This document shows positions 1-9,209 of a stretch of 64,000 nucleotides of DNA, piece after piece (position 1 is the stretch's first letter; each line of letters begins with the position of its first letter). The notes under the pieces are model-generated. The model searched no databases and was not told where the DNA came from. It saw only the letters and a list, made by a program, of their open reading frames with translations. The stretch is from Hyphomicrobiales bacterium (GTDB lineage Bacteria > Pseudomonadota > Alphaproteobacteria > Rhizobiales > Kaistiaceae), in the NCBI GenBank assembly GCA_017305635.1, contig JAFKKF010000006.1, positions 434,001-498,000 on the forward strand, given 5' to 3'. The translations under genes and the position numbers were made by a program.

Positions 1-825
1 CGCCGCCCAGCGGAACGACTGCGGGAAGGAGAAGGCGCCGAGCATCGGCGTGCCATCCGGCCGGTCGTAGGTCTCGGCCGAGGTGACCGGCGCCGAGACC
101 GCGAGGAGGCCCATTGCGTCCCTGGCCAGCGGGCTCGCCGAGAGGTCCGCCTGCTTCGAATCGAGGACGGTGTGGCCGGTCGCGTCGATCAGCGTGATCG
201 TGCCGGTGCGCTGGAAGGGGTGTCCGGCGACGAGGCCGCGGATGCGGCCGAGGTCGATGCGCGCCGAGAAGACCGCACGCGCATTGGCGATGGGCGATTG
301 CAGCGGCAGCATCACCGTAGCCAGCCATTTGTCGGCCTCGGGTATGTAGCTGACGGTGACCGCGCGCCAGTCGCCCTTCTTCAGGAAGGCGGCGGCGTCC
401 TCCGGCGGCGTGCGCAGTATCGTCACCGGGGCGAGGCCCTTCGCCAGGAGGTCGTTGGCGAAGGCGTCCTGCGTCACGACCAGCGGCAGCTTGCCGCCCT
501 CGATGGTGATCTGCAGGGCGACGATGTCCTTCAGGTCGGCAATGCCGTGGGTGAGCAGCGAGATCTTTTCCTGGATGCCGAGGCCCTGCTCGTCGACGGC
601 GTTGCGGACGAGGATCAGCGGCGCCATCCAGGCATGCTCGAATATGTCGTCGATCTCGTCGGTCACCTGGCGCGCGGTGGTGACCAGCTGGTCGTTGGCC
701 GAGCTCTTCATCTCGTCGCGGGCAATGCGGATGAGCGACTGGCCGGCAATGAGGAGAGGAATGATCGCGATGACGATCGCGAACAGGAGAAGCTTGTTGC
801 GAAGGTTCAACCGCGGCAGGGTCAT
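1..825 (-). CDS. Membrane sensor protein with extracytoplasmic Cache-like domain, C-terminus cut off
   Basis: The reading frame is open from an ATG at 825 to the left edge, giving about 275 residues with no stop. A short basic N-terminus is followed by one hydrophobic helix (about residues 11-30, ending PLLIAGQSL) and then a long non-hydrophobic region with the alternating pattern of a double-Cache sensor, including LIDATGHTVLDSK. That layout (one N-terminal membrane helix, then an extracytoplasmic ligand domain) is usual for chemoreceptors, histidine kinases, diguanylate cyclases and class III adenylate cyclases, so the missing C-terminal half should hold the output domain. It starts 21 bases after the stop of the PKD-repeat gene with GGAG just upstream, so it is very probably the third gene of that operon. 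The output type cannot be told from this window. Confidence 0.75.
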   Translation of the reverse strand, partial: MTLPRLNLRNKLLLFAIVIAIIPLLIAGQSLIRIARDEMKSSANDQLVTTARQVTDEIDDIFEHAWMAPLILVRNAVDEQGLGIQEKISLLTHGIADLKDIVALQITIEGGKLPLVVTQDAFANDLLAKGLAPVTILRTPPEDAAAFLKKGDWRAVTVSYIPEADKWLATVMLPLQSPIANARAVFSARIDLGRIRGLVAGHPFQRTGTITLIDATGHTVLDSKQADLSASPLARDAMGLLAVSAPVTSAETYDRPDGTPMLGAFSFPQSFRWAA

Positions 826-846
826 CCCCGGCTCCGGGCGCGGAAG

Positions 847-3800
847 TTACGGCCTTTGTCGCGCGTGAATGTGCACCGTAGTCGAAGCCGTGCCGCATGC
901 AAGGCCGCTCGTGTCCGAGACGGTCAGCGTCACCGGATAGTCGCCCTCCGCCAGGAAGGTGTGGCGCACCCGCTCGCCGAGCTCGCTCGACCCGTCGCCG
1001 ATGGTCCAGCTATGGGCCAGCGCCTCGCCATCGGGGTCCCACGAGGCTGAGCCGTCGAGGAGCACCGCGTCGTTGGCGCCGCCGATGAAGACTTCGCGGT
1101 CCTTGCCGGCATCGGCCACCGGCGGCGCGTTCACCGCCACCATGGCCTCGTCGGTGACCGAGGAGCAGGTCGAGCCGGCATCGTCGGTGACAGTGAGCTT
1201 CACGCCGTAGGTGCCGGGCTTGGCGAAGGCGTGCCGGACTTTCTCGCCATCGAGCAGCGCGCCGTCGCCGAAGTCCCAGCGGTAGCGAATGAGCTTGCCG
1301 TCGGCATCCGCGGATCCGGAAGCATCGAACGTGACCGCCGAGCCGGGGCAGGCGCGCTGGTCGGGGCCGGCATCGGCATGCGGCGGCTGGTTGACGTGGA
1401 TCATGCCGGTCACCAATTGCCGGCTGTTGGCGAGGCCCCTGCCGTCATCCTCGAGGAGGCCGAGGCTGTAGCGGCCGGGTTTCAGGTAGGCGTGGGCGGC
1501 ATCGGCGGTAGCGGCCGTCGCGCCGTCGCCGAAGCTCCAGGCGTAGCTCGCGGCATTGCTGCCCGCCTTCCAGGCGACCCGTTCGCCGACGCAGGCGACC
1601 GCCGGCCCGCTGATCGCCGGCGCCGGCGGCGGGTTCACGGTGACCTTCACCCCGGCGCTCGCCACCGAATTGGCGAGGCCGGCGCCGTCATCGACGGTGA
1701 GCTTCGCCGCGTAGGTGCCGGGCGCGCGGTAGCGGTGGGCAGCGTGGATTCCGTCCGCCTTCTCGCCGTCGCCGAAATCCCAGTGATAGGCGTTGATGGC
1801 GCCATCGGCGTCGTGGGAGGCGGAGGCGTCGAAGACCGCCTCCTGGTCGACCGCCACGGCGCGATCGGCGCCGGCATCGGCGACCGGCGGGGCGTTGATG
1901 GTGATGAGGTGGCGGGCGGAGACCTCGCGGCAGGCCGGCGCTTCCGAATCGCTCGCCAGCGTGAGCGCCACCTGGTAGGTGCCGGGCTTCGCGTAGCGGT
2001 GGCTCGCCGTCGCGCCTTCGGCGCCGGTGCCGTCGCCGAAGTCCCAGTGCCAGCCGGTGATCCTGCCGCTCTCGGTGGTCGAGGCAGTGGCATCGAAGCC
2101 GGCATCGTCGCCGAGCGGCAGCGCCGCCGGTGCCTTGATCACGGCGACGGGGCCGGCGATCACGCGCACCGCGATCTCGGCGGTGGAGGCGGAATCGCAG
2201 ATGCCGATCTTCTCGCCCTCTATGCGCAGGAATGCCCGATAGGTGCCGGCCTTGTCGTAGATGTGCGAGGGCTTCTCGCCGCCGCCGACCGCGCCGTCGC
2301 CGAAGTCCCAGGCATAGCTGTTGACGACGCCGTCGACGTCGGTCGAGGCGGAGCCATCGAAGACCGTCTCGGTGCGGGCGCAGGCCAGGATGCTCGCCGG
2401 CGCGCGGGCAATCGGACCCTGGTCGACGCGGATCGCGATCTGCGCCGAGGCGCTGTCATTGGCGAGGCCCGAATCGTCCTTGACCGTCAGCGTCACCGGA
2501 TAGGTGCCGCCCTTCAGGTAGGTCTTGGTCGGATTGACGATGTCGGCGCCGGTCCCGTCGCCGAACGTCCAGGCATATTTGAGGACGCTGCCTTCCGGAT
2601 CGCGCGACTTCGACCCGTCGAGGACGACGATGTCGCCGGTGCAGACGCGCTTGTTCTCGCCGGCCACCGCGACCGGCGGGCGGTTGATGCGGACCGAGAT
2701 CGCGGCGGTCGCGGCCGCATTGGCGAGGCCGGTGCCGTCATCGACGGTGAGGATCACCGGATAGGTGCCGCCGGCGGCATAGGTATGGGCGATGACCGGC
2801 CCGCTGCCGGTGGCGCCGTCGCCGAAATTCCAGGCATAGGCGAGCGGGTTGCCATCGGCATCGACCGATTTCGTGCCGTCGAAGGTGACGGTCGAGGAGG
2901 CCGTCACGATGTCCGGGCCGGCATCGGCCACCGGCTGGTGGTTGACGGTGATGGTCACCGCGTCGGTGGCGAGCGCATTGGCGGCGCCGCTGTCGTCGGT
3001 CACCGTCAGGCGCGCGGTATAGACGCCGGGCTCCCTGAAGGTGCGCGTGACCTCCCTGCCTTCCAGCGGCTCGGACTGGTCGCTGAAGTCCCAGCGGTAG
3101 CCGATGATCTTGCCGTCGGTGTCATAGGAGCCGGCGGCGGAGAGATGGATCTCGGCGCCGGGCACGGAGGCGATTGCGGCGCCGGCATCGGCGACGGGTT
3201 GAGCGTTGATGAAGACGCTGGTCTCGGACCAGTCGACGGCGGCGGGCTGGCCGGTATTGTCGGCGACCTTCAGGCGGACGGCATAGGTGCCGGGCTTCTG
3301 GAAGGCGTGGCGCGCCATCTTGCCGGTCGCCGTCGTCCCGTCGCGGAAATCCCAGTCATATTCGGCGATCGAACCGTCGGGATCGAGCGAGCGGCCGGCA
3401 TTGAAGGTGAGCGCCTCGCCCGGCGCGCCGACGAGGTCGGGTCCGGCATCGGCGATGGGCACCGCGTTGACGATGACGGTAAGATGGTCCTCGGCGGTGT
3501 TGCGGATGGTCTTCGAGGCATCGGTGACGACGAGCTTCACGTCATAGGTGCCCGGGCGGTCATAGACGTGCTTCGGTTTCGGGCCGTCGCCGGTCTTGCC
3601 GTCGCCGAAATCCCAGGCATAGAGCGAAATGCTGTCGTCCTTGTCGCTGGAGGCCGAGCCGTCGAACTGGACCTCGCTGGCAGTGACCAGCTGGTCCGGT
3701 CCGGCGACCGCCACCGGCGGCTCGTTGACGCGCACGCTGGCGGCGTCGGAGACGGTCTTCGTCCGGGTGCCGGAATCGTCGGTGACCGTGAGGGTCGCGG

Positions 3801-6708
3801 TATAGGTGCCGGACCTGGCGTAGGCATGGGTGACCGTGGCGCCCGATGCCCTGGCGCCGTCGCCGAAGTCCCATTCATAGGCAACGAGCCTGCCGTCGCG
3901 GTCGAGGGAGCGTGTGCCGTCGAAGGTCAGTGCCTCGGCTATGGCGCCGGAAAGGTCCGGACCGGCATTCGGTACCGGCGGGTCGTTGACCGTGACGAAG
4001 AGGTGATCCTCGGCCGTGTTGCGGATGGTCTTAGAGGCATCGGTGACGGTGAGCTTCACGTCATAGATGCCGGGCTTCGCAAAGGCGTGGCTCGGCTTCG
4101 GTCCTTCGGCCTTCCCGCCGTCGCCGAAATCCCACTGGTAGAGCGCGATGCTGTCGTCCTTGTCGCTCGATGCCGAGCCGTCGAAGAAGGTCTCCTCGCC
4201 GATGGCGACACGCTGGCCGGGCCCGGCGGCCGCCACCGGCGGCTCGTTGACGCGCACCCTGGCGGTATCGGAGACCGACTTCGTCGCCGTGCCGGAATCG
4301 TCGGTGACGGTCAGCGTCGCGGTATAGGTGCCGGACTTGTCATAGGCGTGGGTCACCGTGGCGCCTGACGCCCTGGCGCCATCGCCGAAGTCCCAGTCAT
4401 AGGCGATGAGCTTGCCGTCGCGGTCGAGAGAATGGCTGCCGTCGAAGGTGAGCACCTCGTCGATCGCGCCCGAGAGATCCGGGCCGGCATTCGGCACGGG
4501 CGGGTCGTTGACCGTGACGAAGAGGTGGTCCTCGGCGGTGTTGCGGATGGTCTTCGAGGCATCGGTGACGATGAGCTTCACATCATAGATGCCGGGCTTG
4601 GCATAGGCGTGGCTCGGCTTCGCGCCCTCGGCGGTCGCGCCGTCGCCGAAATCCCACTGGTAGAGCGCGATGCTGTCGTCCTTGTCGCTCGATGCCGAGC
4701 CGTCGAAGAAGGTCTCCTCGCCGATGGCGACGCGCTGGTCGGGGCCGGCGGCGGCGACCGGCGGCTCGTTGACGCGCACCTTCAGCGTGTCGGAGACGCT
4801 CTCGGTCTTCGTCCCGGAATCGTCGGTGACCGTGAGGGTCACCGTATAGGTGCCCGACTTCTCGTAAGCGTGGGTGACCTTCCCCCCGCTTGCCTTCGCC
4901 CCGTCGCCGAAGTCCCATTCATAGGCGGTGATCCGGCCGTCACGGTCGAGCGAGGCGCCGCCGTCGAAGGCCAGCACCTCGGCAATCGCGCCGGACTGGT
5001 CGGCGCCGGCCTCGGGCACCGGCGGGTCGTTGACGATGACGGTGAGCTGATCGTCGGCGCCGCTATTGGCGACATTGGAATCGTCGGCGACGTGGAGCTT
5101 CACCGCATAGGTGCCGGCCTTCTCATAGGCGTGCTTCGCGACCTGTCCGGTTGCGGTGGCGCCGTCGCCGAAGTCCCAGGCATAGGCGCTGATCGAGCCG
5201 TCGGGATCGGAGCTCGCGCTTGCGTCGAGCGTGGTCTCCTCGCGAACCGCGATGCGGCGGTCGGCGCCGGCATCGGCGACCGGCGGGGCGTTGACGCGCA
5301 CGGTGAACTGCTCGCTCGCCGTATTGCAGGGATGGCCGGAATCGTCGGTCACCTTGTGGGTGACGGTATAGGTGCCGGGCTTCGCCCAGGCATGCTCGAC
5401 CCGGTCGCCGGTCGCCGACTGGCCGTCGCCGAAGTCCCAATCGTTCCGCGCCACCTTCCACTTGCTGGCGGTCGAGGGCGTTCCGTCGAAGGCGACCGTC
5501 TCGCCGGCGCCGAAGGAGATGCGCTTGTCAGACTTCGCGACGGGCGGGCGCTTGACGAAGACGGGGAGCGCCCTGGCGGCGCCGTTGCCGAAGAGCGGGC
5601 TGCCATCGGTCACTTCGAGGATGGCGGTGTAGTGCCCGTCCTCGGCATAGTCATGGGTCACGCTCGGACCGGTGGCGGTCGTGCCGTCGCCGAAGCGCCA
5701 ACGGAGGGCGAGCGGGGCGCCCTCCGGGTCGCTCGAGAGGCCGCCGGCAAAGCGCACGCTGGTGCAGCTTCCCATGGAATCCTGGAGCGCGACGGCCTGC
5801 GGCCGCGCGTTCAGCGGCAGGATGCGCGGCGGCAGCACGAAGGGGAGGAGCTTGCCGTCCTCTCCGATGACATAGAAGGTCGTGTCGTTCGGATATTCGC
5901 GGCCGCCGGAAATGGTGAGGGCTGCTTCCGTCGTATCGGCGGGCAGCTCGACCGTGGTCTCCTTCCAGTCGCCCTGGCCGGAGGCGACGAGCGGATAGGT
6001 GACGAACCTGGTGTCGAGGTTCACCGTGCCGAAGGCGGCGTCGAAATTGCCGACCTTCACCTCCTTCGTTCCAGGCGGGACGAGGAACTTCACCTCGGTC
6101 AGCACGCCGCGGCTCGGCATGCGCACGGTCGGCGAATAGGAGAAGACCTGCAGGCCGGCGGGCGCGACATTGGCGTCGGCGGCCGTGCTCATGGTGACGT
6201 CGAAGACGTTGCCGTTGACGCCGGTCAGCGCATCGACGAGCAGGCGGAAGACGATGCGGTCGCCGGCCGGCGTGCCCTGGCCGGGATCGAGCTCGGCGAT
6301 GGTCTGCCAGGTATCGTCCACCTTGCGGTCGCGGCGGAAGGTCTTCTCGCCGAGAAGCGTGCCGGCGGTCATCTCGTCCTTCGACAGTTCCTGCGGCCCG
6401 GCCGCGCCCGGCACGAAGGCGCCCGGCCCGCCGAAGACGGCGAAGCGGGTCGCCGTGGTCAGGTAGCGCTTGTCGACCTGGTCATGGGCGCCGCCGGTAT
6501 CGGGATCGAAGACGCGCAGGTAGAGCTTGCCCGCGGTCGCCGCCGGCACGCTCAGATAGATCACCTGGTGGTGGTCGTTGTCGCCCTGCTTCGGCGTCGC
6601 CCATTTGCCGTAGTTGATGAGCGCCGGCGCGTCGCCGGGCGTGTCGGCGCCGGTGGCAGGGGCCACGGCTGCGAGGAGGACCAGACCGGCGGCGAGGGAC
6701 TTACGCAT
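847..6708 (-). CDS. Giant exported protein with about 19 tandem PKD-like repeats
   Basis: The start chosen is the ATG opening MRKSLAAGLVLLAAVAPATG, a good Sec signal peptide; an upstream in-frame ATG would add 33 residues with no such character. The mature protein (about 1,930 residues) has an N-terminal domain of about 300 residues that I do not recognise, then 19 consecutive PKD-like beta-sandwich repeats of about 80-88 residues. Their landmark is YxWDFGDG, followed by HxYxxxGxYxVxLxVxD and an NxPPVADAG linker. Repeat 11 (WDFSDQ) and repeat 19 (WTIGDG) are the most degenerate. PKD domains usually mediate protein-protein or polysaccharide contacts outside the cell; no enzyme domain or membrane anchor was seen. 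The gene lies 31 bases after the LysM/FecR gene and 21 before the Cache sensor, so all three are probably one transcript. A scaffold or ligand-binding part of an envelope-sensing system is an inference. Confidence 0.9.
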   Translation of the reverse strand: MRKSLAAGLVLLAAVAPATGADTPGDAPALINYGKWATPKQGDNDHHQVIYLSVPAATAGKLYLRVFDPDTGGAHDQVDKRYLTTATRFAVFGGPGAFVPGAAGPQELSKDEMTAGTLLGEKTFRRDRKVDDTWQTIAELDPGQGTPAGDRIVFRLLVDALTGVNGNVFDVTMSTAADANVAPAGLQVFSYSPTVRMPSRGVLTEVKFLVPPGTKEVKVGNFDAAFGTVNLDTRFVTYPLVASGQGDWKETTVELPADTTEAALTISGGREYPNDTTFYVIGEDGKLLPFVLPPRILPLNARPQAVALQDSMGSCTSVRFAGGLSSDPEGAPLALRWRFGDGTTATGPSVTHDYAEDGHYTAILEVTDGSPLFGNGAARALPVFVKRPPVAKSDKRISFGAGETVAFDGTPSTASKWKVARNDWDFGDGQSATGDRVEHAWAKPGTYTVTHKVTDDSGHPCNTASEQFTVRVNAPPVADAGADRRIAVREETTLDASASSDPDGSISAYAWDFGDGATATGQVAKHAYEKAGTYAVKLHVADDSNVANSGADDQLTVIVNDPPVPEAGADQSGAIAEVLAFDGGASLDRDGRITAYEWDFGDGAKASGGKVTHAYEKSGTYTVTLTVTDDSGTKTESVSDTLKVRVNEPPVAAAGPDQRVAIGEETFFDGSASSDKDDSIALYQWDFGDGATAEGAKPSHAYAKPGIYDVKLIVTDASKTIRNTAEDHLFVTVNDPPVPNAGPDLSGAIDEVLTFDGSHSLDRDGKLIAYDWDFGDGARASGATVTHAYDKSGTYTATLTVTDDSGTATKSVSDTARVRVNEPPVAAAGPGQRVAIGEETFFDGSASSDKDDSIALYQWDFGDGGKAEGPKPSHAFAKPGIYDVKLTVTDASKTIRNTAEDHLFVTVNDPPVPNAGPDLSGAIAEALTFDGTRSLDRDGRLVAYEWDFGDGARASGATVTHAYARSGTYTATLTVTDDSGTRTKTVSDAASVRVNEPPVAVAGPDQLVTASEVQFDGSASSDKDDSISLYAWDFGDGKTGDGPKPKHVYDRPGTYDVKLVVTDASKTIRNTAEDHLTVIVNAVPIADAGPDLVGAPGEALTFNAGRSLDPDGSIAEYDWDFRDGTTATGKMARHAFQKPGTYAVRLKVADNTGQPAAVDWSETSVFINAQPVADAGAAIASVPGAEIHLSAAGSYDTDGKIIGYRWDFSDQSEPLEGREVTRTFREPGVYTARLTVTDDSGAANALATDAVTITVNHQPVADAGPDIVTASSTVTFDGTKSVDADGNPLAYAWNFGDGATGSGPVIAHTYAAGGTYPVILTVDDGTGLANAAATAAISVRINRPPVAVAGENKRVCTGDIVVLDGSKSRDPEGSVLKYAWTFGDGTGADIVNPTKTYLKGGTYPVTLTVKDDSGLANDSASAQIAIRVDQGPIARAPASILACARTETVFDGSASTDVDGVVNSYAWDFGDGAVGGGEKPSHIYDKAGTYRAFLRIEGEKIGICDSASTAEIAVRVIAGPVAVIKAPAALPLGDDAGFDATASTTESGRITGWHWDFGDGTGAEGATASHRYAKPGTYQVALTLASDSEAPACREVSARHLITINAPPVADAGADRAVAVDQEAVFDASASHDADGAINAYHWDFGDGEKADGIHAAHRYRAPGTYAAKLTVDDGAGLANSVASAGVKVTVNPPPAPAISGPAVACVGERVAWKAGSNAASYAWSFGDGATAATADAAHAYLKPGRYSLGLLEDDGRGLANSRQLVTGMIHVNQPPHADAGPDQRACPGSAVTFDASGSADADGKLIRYRWDFGDGALLDGEKVRHAFAKPGTYGVKLTVTDDAGSTCSSVTDEAMVAVNAPPVADAGKDREVFIGGANDAVLLDGSASWDPDGEALAHSWTIGDGSSELGERVRHTFLAEGDYPVTLTVSDTSGLACGTASTTVHIHARQRP
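3471..5033 (-). repeat. Three tandem copies of a two-PKD unit of about 520 bp
   Basis: Inside the PKD gene, repeats 4-9 are alternating A/B modules. The A modules share SLDRDG and GDGA[RK]ASG; the B modules share SASSDKDDSI and SKTIRNTAEDHL. The same DNA landmark recurs at 3502, 4021 and 4543, a period of 519-522 bp (173-174 codons). Copies run at about 5033-4512, 4511-3990 and 3989-3471 and are far more alike than the flanking repeats. This points to recent in-frame duplication of a two-domain unit. Confidence 0.85.
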
Positions 6709-6739
6709 ATTGACCAGGATCCGTTGGTTGTCGCGGTCG

Positions 6740-9085
6740 CTACTGGATGTCGAAGACCTTGCGGTTGCCGGCATCGTCTTCGAGCTCGATTCGGCTGAGG
6801 CGGGCAAAAGGTATGTCGTCGGCGGGCACCTGCAGCGTGCCCTGGTAGAGCTTCGCCGGACGGTTGTAGCGAAGGTATCCGGTGTAGGTCTTGTCGCCTG
6901 CGGTGACGGTGACCGGCGCCGCCTTGGCGAGACCGGAGGCGTCCTCGGCGACGACCTCCACGGTCAGCGCCGGCACGCCGCCATTGGCGCCGATCGCCAT
7001 GGCGGTGGAGACGAGCTTGGGCGGGTCGGCGTCGAGCTTCACGCTCGACTTGTCGAGGGTGACGTTGCCGGCGACGTCGGTGGCGGTCAGCTCGATGAGA
7101 TTGTCGCCGGCGACAAGCGTGACGATCTCGTCGAAGCGTCCGTCCCGCAGCGCGACCGGCCTGCCGTTGATCGAAAGGGTCGCGCCCGGCTCGGTGCGGC
7201 CGGCGACGTGGAGCGCCGTCTCCGAGGTGAGCTGCGGCAGGAACTCGTCGAGCGTGATTTCCGGCGGCGTGCGGTCGGCGGTGGCGGTGAAGTCCTCGGT
7301 CGTCGTGAAGCCCGAGGGCGCGATCACGGCGAAGGTGAGCTTGCCGCCTTCGCCGGCGACCGGCACGTTGACGTGGAAGATGCCGCCGGCGTCGGCAACG
7401 GCGGAAGCGCGCACGGCGGCGCCGTCGCGAATCTCGATGGCCGCGTTCGGCGTCGTCCGGCCGGCGAGCGAGAGCGTGTCGCTGCTGGTGACGAAGTGGA
7501 GCGGGGCGATCGCCTTGACCGTCGCATCGAAGGCGACGAGCGAGGCCTCGTCGGGCGTGTAGGTGAAGAGGCGTTCGCGCGTGGTCTTGTTGCCGGCCGG
7601 ATCGGTGGCGACGAGGGTGAGCCGGTTGGCGCCTTCGGCCGCGGTGAGCGCGACGCCGTAGGTGCCGTCCTTGCCGATCGGGACGGCGGCGCCGTTCACG
7701 GTCAGCGTGGCGCCGGGCTCGCTCTCGCCGGTCACCTCGACCTCGGCCTTCCTCAGGATCGCGCCCTCCGCCGGCGCGTCGATCTTGAGGAAGGGCGGGG
7801 TGTCGTCGGGCGAGACGGTGAAGCGGTGGACCGGGCTGCGCGCGCCGGGCAGGCCGAACTGGTCGAGGGCGGAGACGCGCCAGTAATAGTCGCCGACCGG
7901 CAGCGGCCCGACCTTGTCCTTGGTGCCGTCGAGGCCGAAGCCGTTGGCGACCACCTTCTCGAAGCGCTGGTCGGCGGCGACTTCCAGCCAGTAGCCGGCG
8001 GCGCCGTCGACCGGCCCCCAGGCGATCTCCGGCTCGGTCACGAAGACCGGGCCTTCGTTCGCTGGCGCGAGCGGGGCCGGTGCCGGCAGGACCGCCACGG
8101 CCTCGCGGGGCTTGGCGCCCTTGCCGACGATGGTGCCCTCGTTCCTGCCGAGGATGACCTGGTCGCCGCCGGCGGAGACCTTGACGACCTTGTCGTCGTA
8201 ATTGGTGAACTTGGCGCCGCCCTTGCCGTTCGACACCCAGAAGTCGCCGGAATCGATGCTTGCCGAGACCTGAGGTATGTCGACGGTGAACTTCGTCCGG
8301 TCCTTGTCATCGTTGAGGACGGCGTAGAAATCGCCTTCGACGAGGCTCACCTTCGCCTCCTGCGTCTTCTGCAGCGGGTCGAAGCGCATCTCCTTGATGA
8401 TGGCATTGGAATTGGCGTTGAGCCGCAGCCGGCTGGCGTCGCGGAAGGTGATCTGCGCGGTCGAGTCGGAAAGGGTGCGCACCTTCTCCTCCTCGATCAG
8501 CACGGCGCGGAGGGCGAGGTCGCGCCAGGACAGGTCTTCCGGCCGCTGGCCCTCGACATTGCCGGCGCGGTCGGAGACGAGGGCCTCGGCGGCGATGTCG
8601 CGCTGCGCCTCGGCCTTGGTGAGCGCCGTCACCGCCTCCTCGAAGGAGGCGAGCGCCAGCTCCTTCGTCGCGGTCCATTGCCGGGCAAGACGCTGGACGA
8701 GGGCCTTCTCATGCAGGTCGACGGCGCGGCCGATCTCGTCCGGCGCGAAGATCTGGGCGCCGGCGGCATTGGCCTTCTGGATCTGGCCGAGGGCCTCGAT
8801 CAGCGCCTTGTTGGCCGACGAGATCTCGTTGACCGGGATCGTCAGCTCCATGCCGGGATGGAGATCGGCGACGGAGTGGATGCCCGAGCTCTTCAGGATT
8901 TCCGGCCAGAGGTCGGGGTCGCTCAGGTACTTGTCTGCAACCTCGCGGATGGTCTGGTCGCTGCCGATCACGACGGTGATCGTCTCTTCCGCCGCGCGCG
9001 CAAGCGTCGCCGGGCCGACCGCGGTTGTGGTAATCACCGCGGAGACCAGGAGATTCAGTGCCGCCCTGCATATCCCGCGGAGCAT
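6740..9085 (-). CDS. Exported LysM-FecR-Ig-like protein
   Basis: The start is an ATG giving MLRGICRAALNLLVSAV..., a signal peptide ending near ARAAEE; a TTG four codons upstream is the alternative. Neither has a clear Shine-Dalgarno. Domains in order: a LysM-like motif just after the signal (IREVADKYLSDPDLWPEI, then LHPGMELTIPV); a helical stretch; a FecR-type domain at about 190-320 (ITFRDASRLRLNANS, VSLVEGDFYAVL, ASIDSGDFWVS); a fibronectin-like segment with YYWRVSALD; then Ig-like modules marked by GATLTVNG, GATLSINGR and LVATDPAGN. LysM normally holds a protein on peptidoglycan, and FecR domains sense or relay signals in the periplasm. It is the first gene of an operon with the PKD-repeat protein and the Cache sensor. 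A structural or sensing role at the wall is inferred; no enzyme motif was seen. Confidence 0.85.
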   Translation of the reverse strand: MLRGICRAALNLLVSAVITTTAVGPATLARAAEETITVVIGSDQTIREVADKYLSDPDLWPEILKSSGIHSVADLHPGMELTIPVNEISSANKALIEALGQIQKANAAGAQIFAPDEIGRAVDLHEKALVQRLARQWTATKELALASFEEAVTALTKAEAQRDIAAEALVSDRAGNVEGQRPEDLSWRDLALRAVLIEEEKVRTLSDSTAQITFRDASRLRLNANSNAIIKEMRFDPLQKTQEAKVSLVEGDFYAVLNDDKDRTKFTVDIPQVSASIDSGDFWVSNGKGGAKFTNYDDKVVKVSAGGDQVILGRNEGTIVGKGAKPREAVAVLPAPAPLAPANEGPVFVTEPEIAWGPVDGAAGYWLEVAADQRFEKVVANGFGLDGTKDKVGPLPVGDYYWRVSALDQFGLPGARSPVHRFTVSPDDTPPFLKIDAPAEGAILRKAEVEVTGESEPGATLTVNGAAVPIGKDGTYGVALTAAEGANRLTLVATDPAGNKTTRERLFTYTPDEASLVAFDATVKAIAPLHFVTSSDTLSLAGRTTPNAAIEIRDGAAVRASAVADAGGIFHVNVPVAGEGGKLTFAVIAPSGFTTTEDFTATADRTPPEITLDEFLPQLTSETALHVAGRTEPGATLSINGRPVALRDGRFDEIVTLVAGDNLIELTATDVAGNVTLDKSSVKLDADPPKLVSTAMAIGANGGVPALTVEVVAEDASGLAKAAPVTVTAGDKTYTGYLRYNRPAKLYQGTLQVPADDIPFARLSRIELEDDAGNRKVFDIQ

Positions 9086-9209
9086 GGACACAACCAAAAA
9101 TTGTCAATCTTGCCCGTATGTATGCGATGCAAGCATGACGCCATGACGAAAGCCAGATGAATCCGCAACCATCGATGGTGATGGTGAAGGCAGTGGCCCA
9201 GGGCCGAGC

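Noticed and set aside
3471-5033. CRISPR array
   Set aside because: The repeat period is about 520 bp, the repeats are coding and in frame, and there are no short spacers or cas genes.
1231-6798. Very long open frames on the plus strand opposite the PKD gene (up to 1,045 codons)
   Set aside because: They are the mirror of a repetitive high-GC gene; their translation is Arg/Gly/Val/Ala-rich with no family pattern, while the minus strand has a signal peptide and clear PKD motifs.
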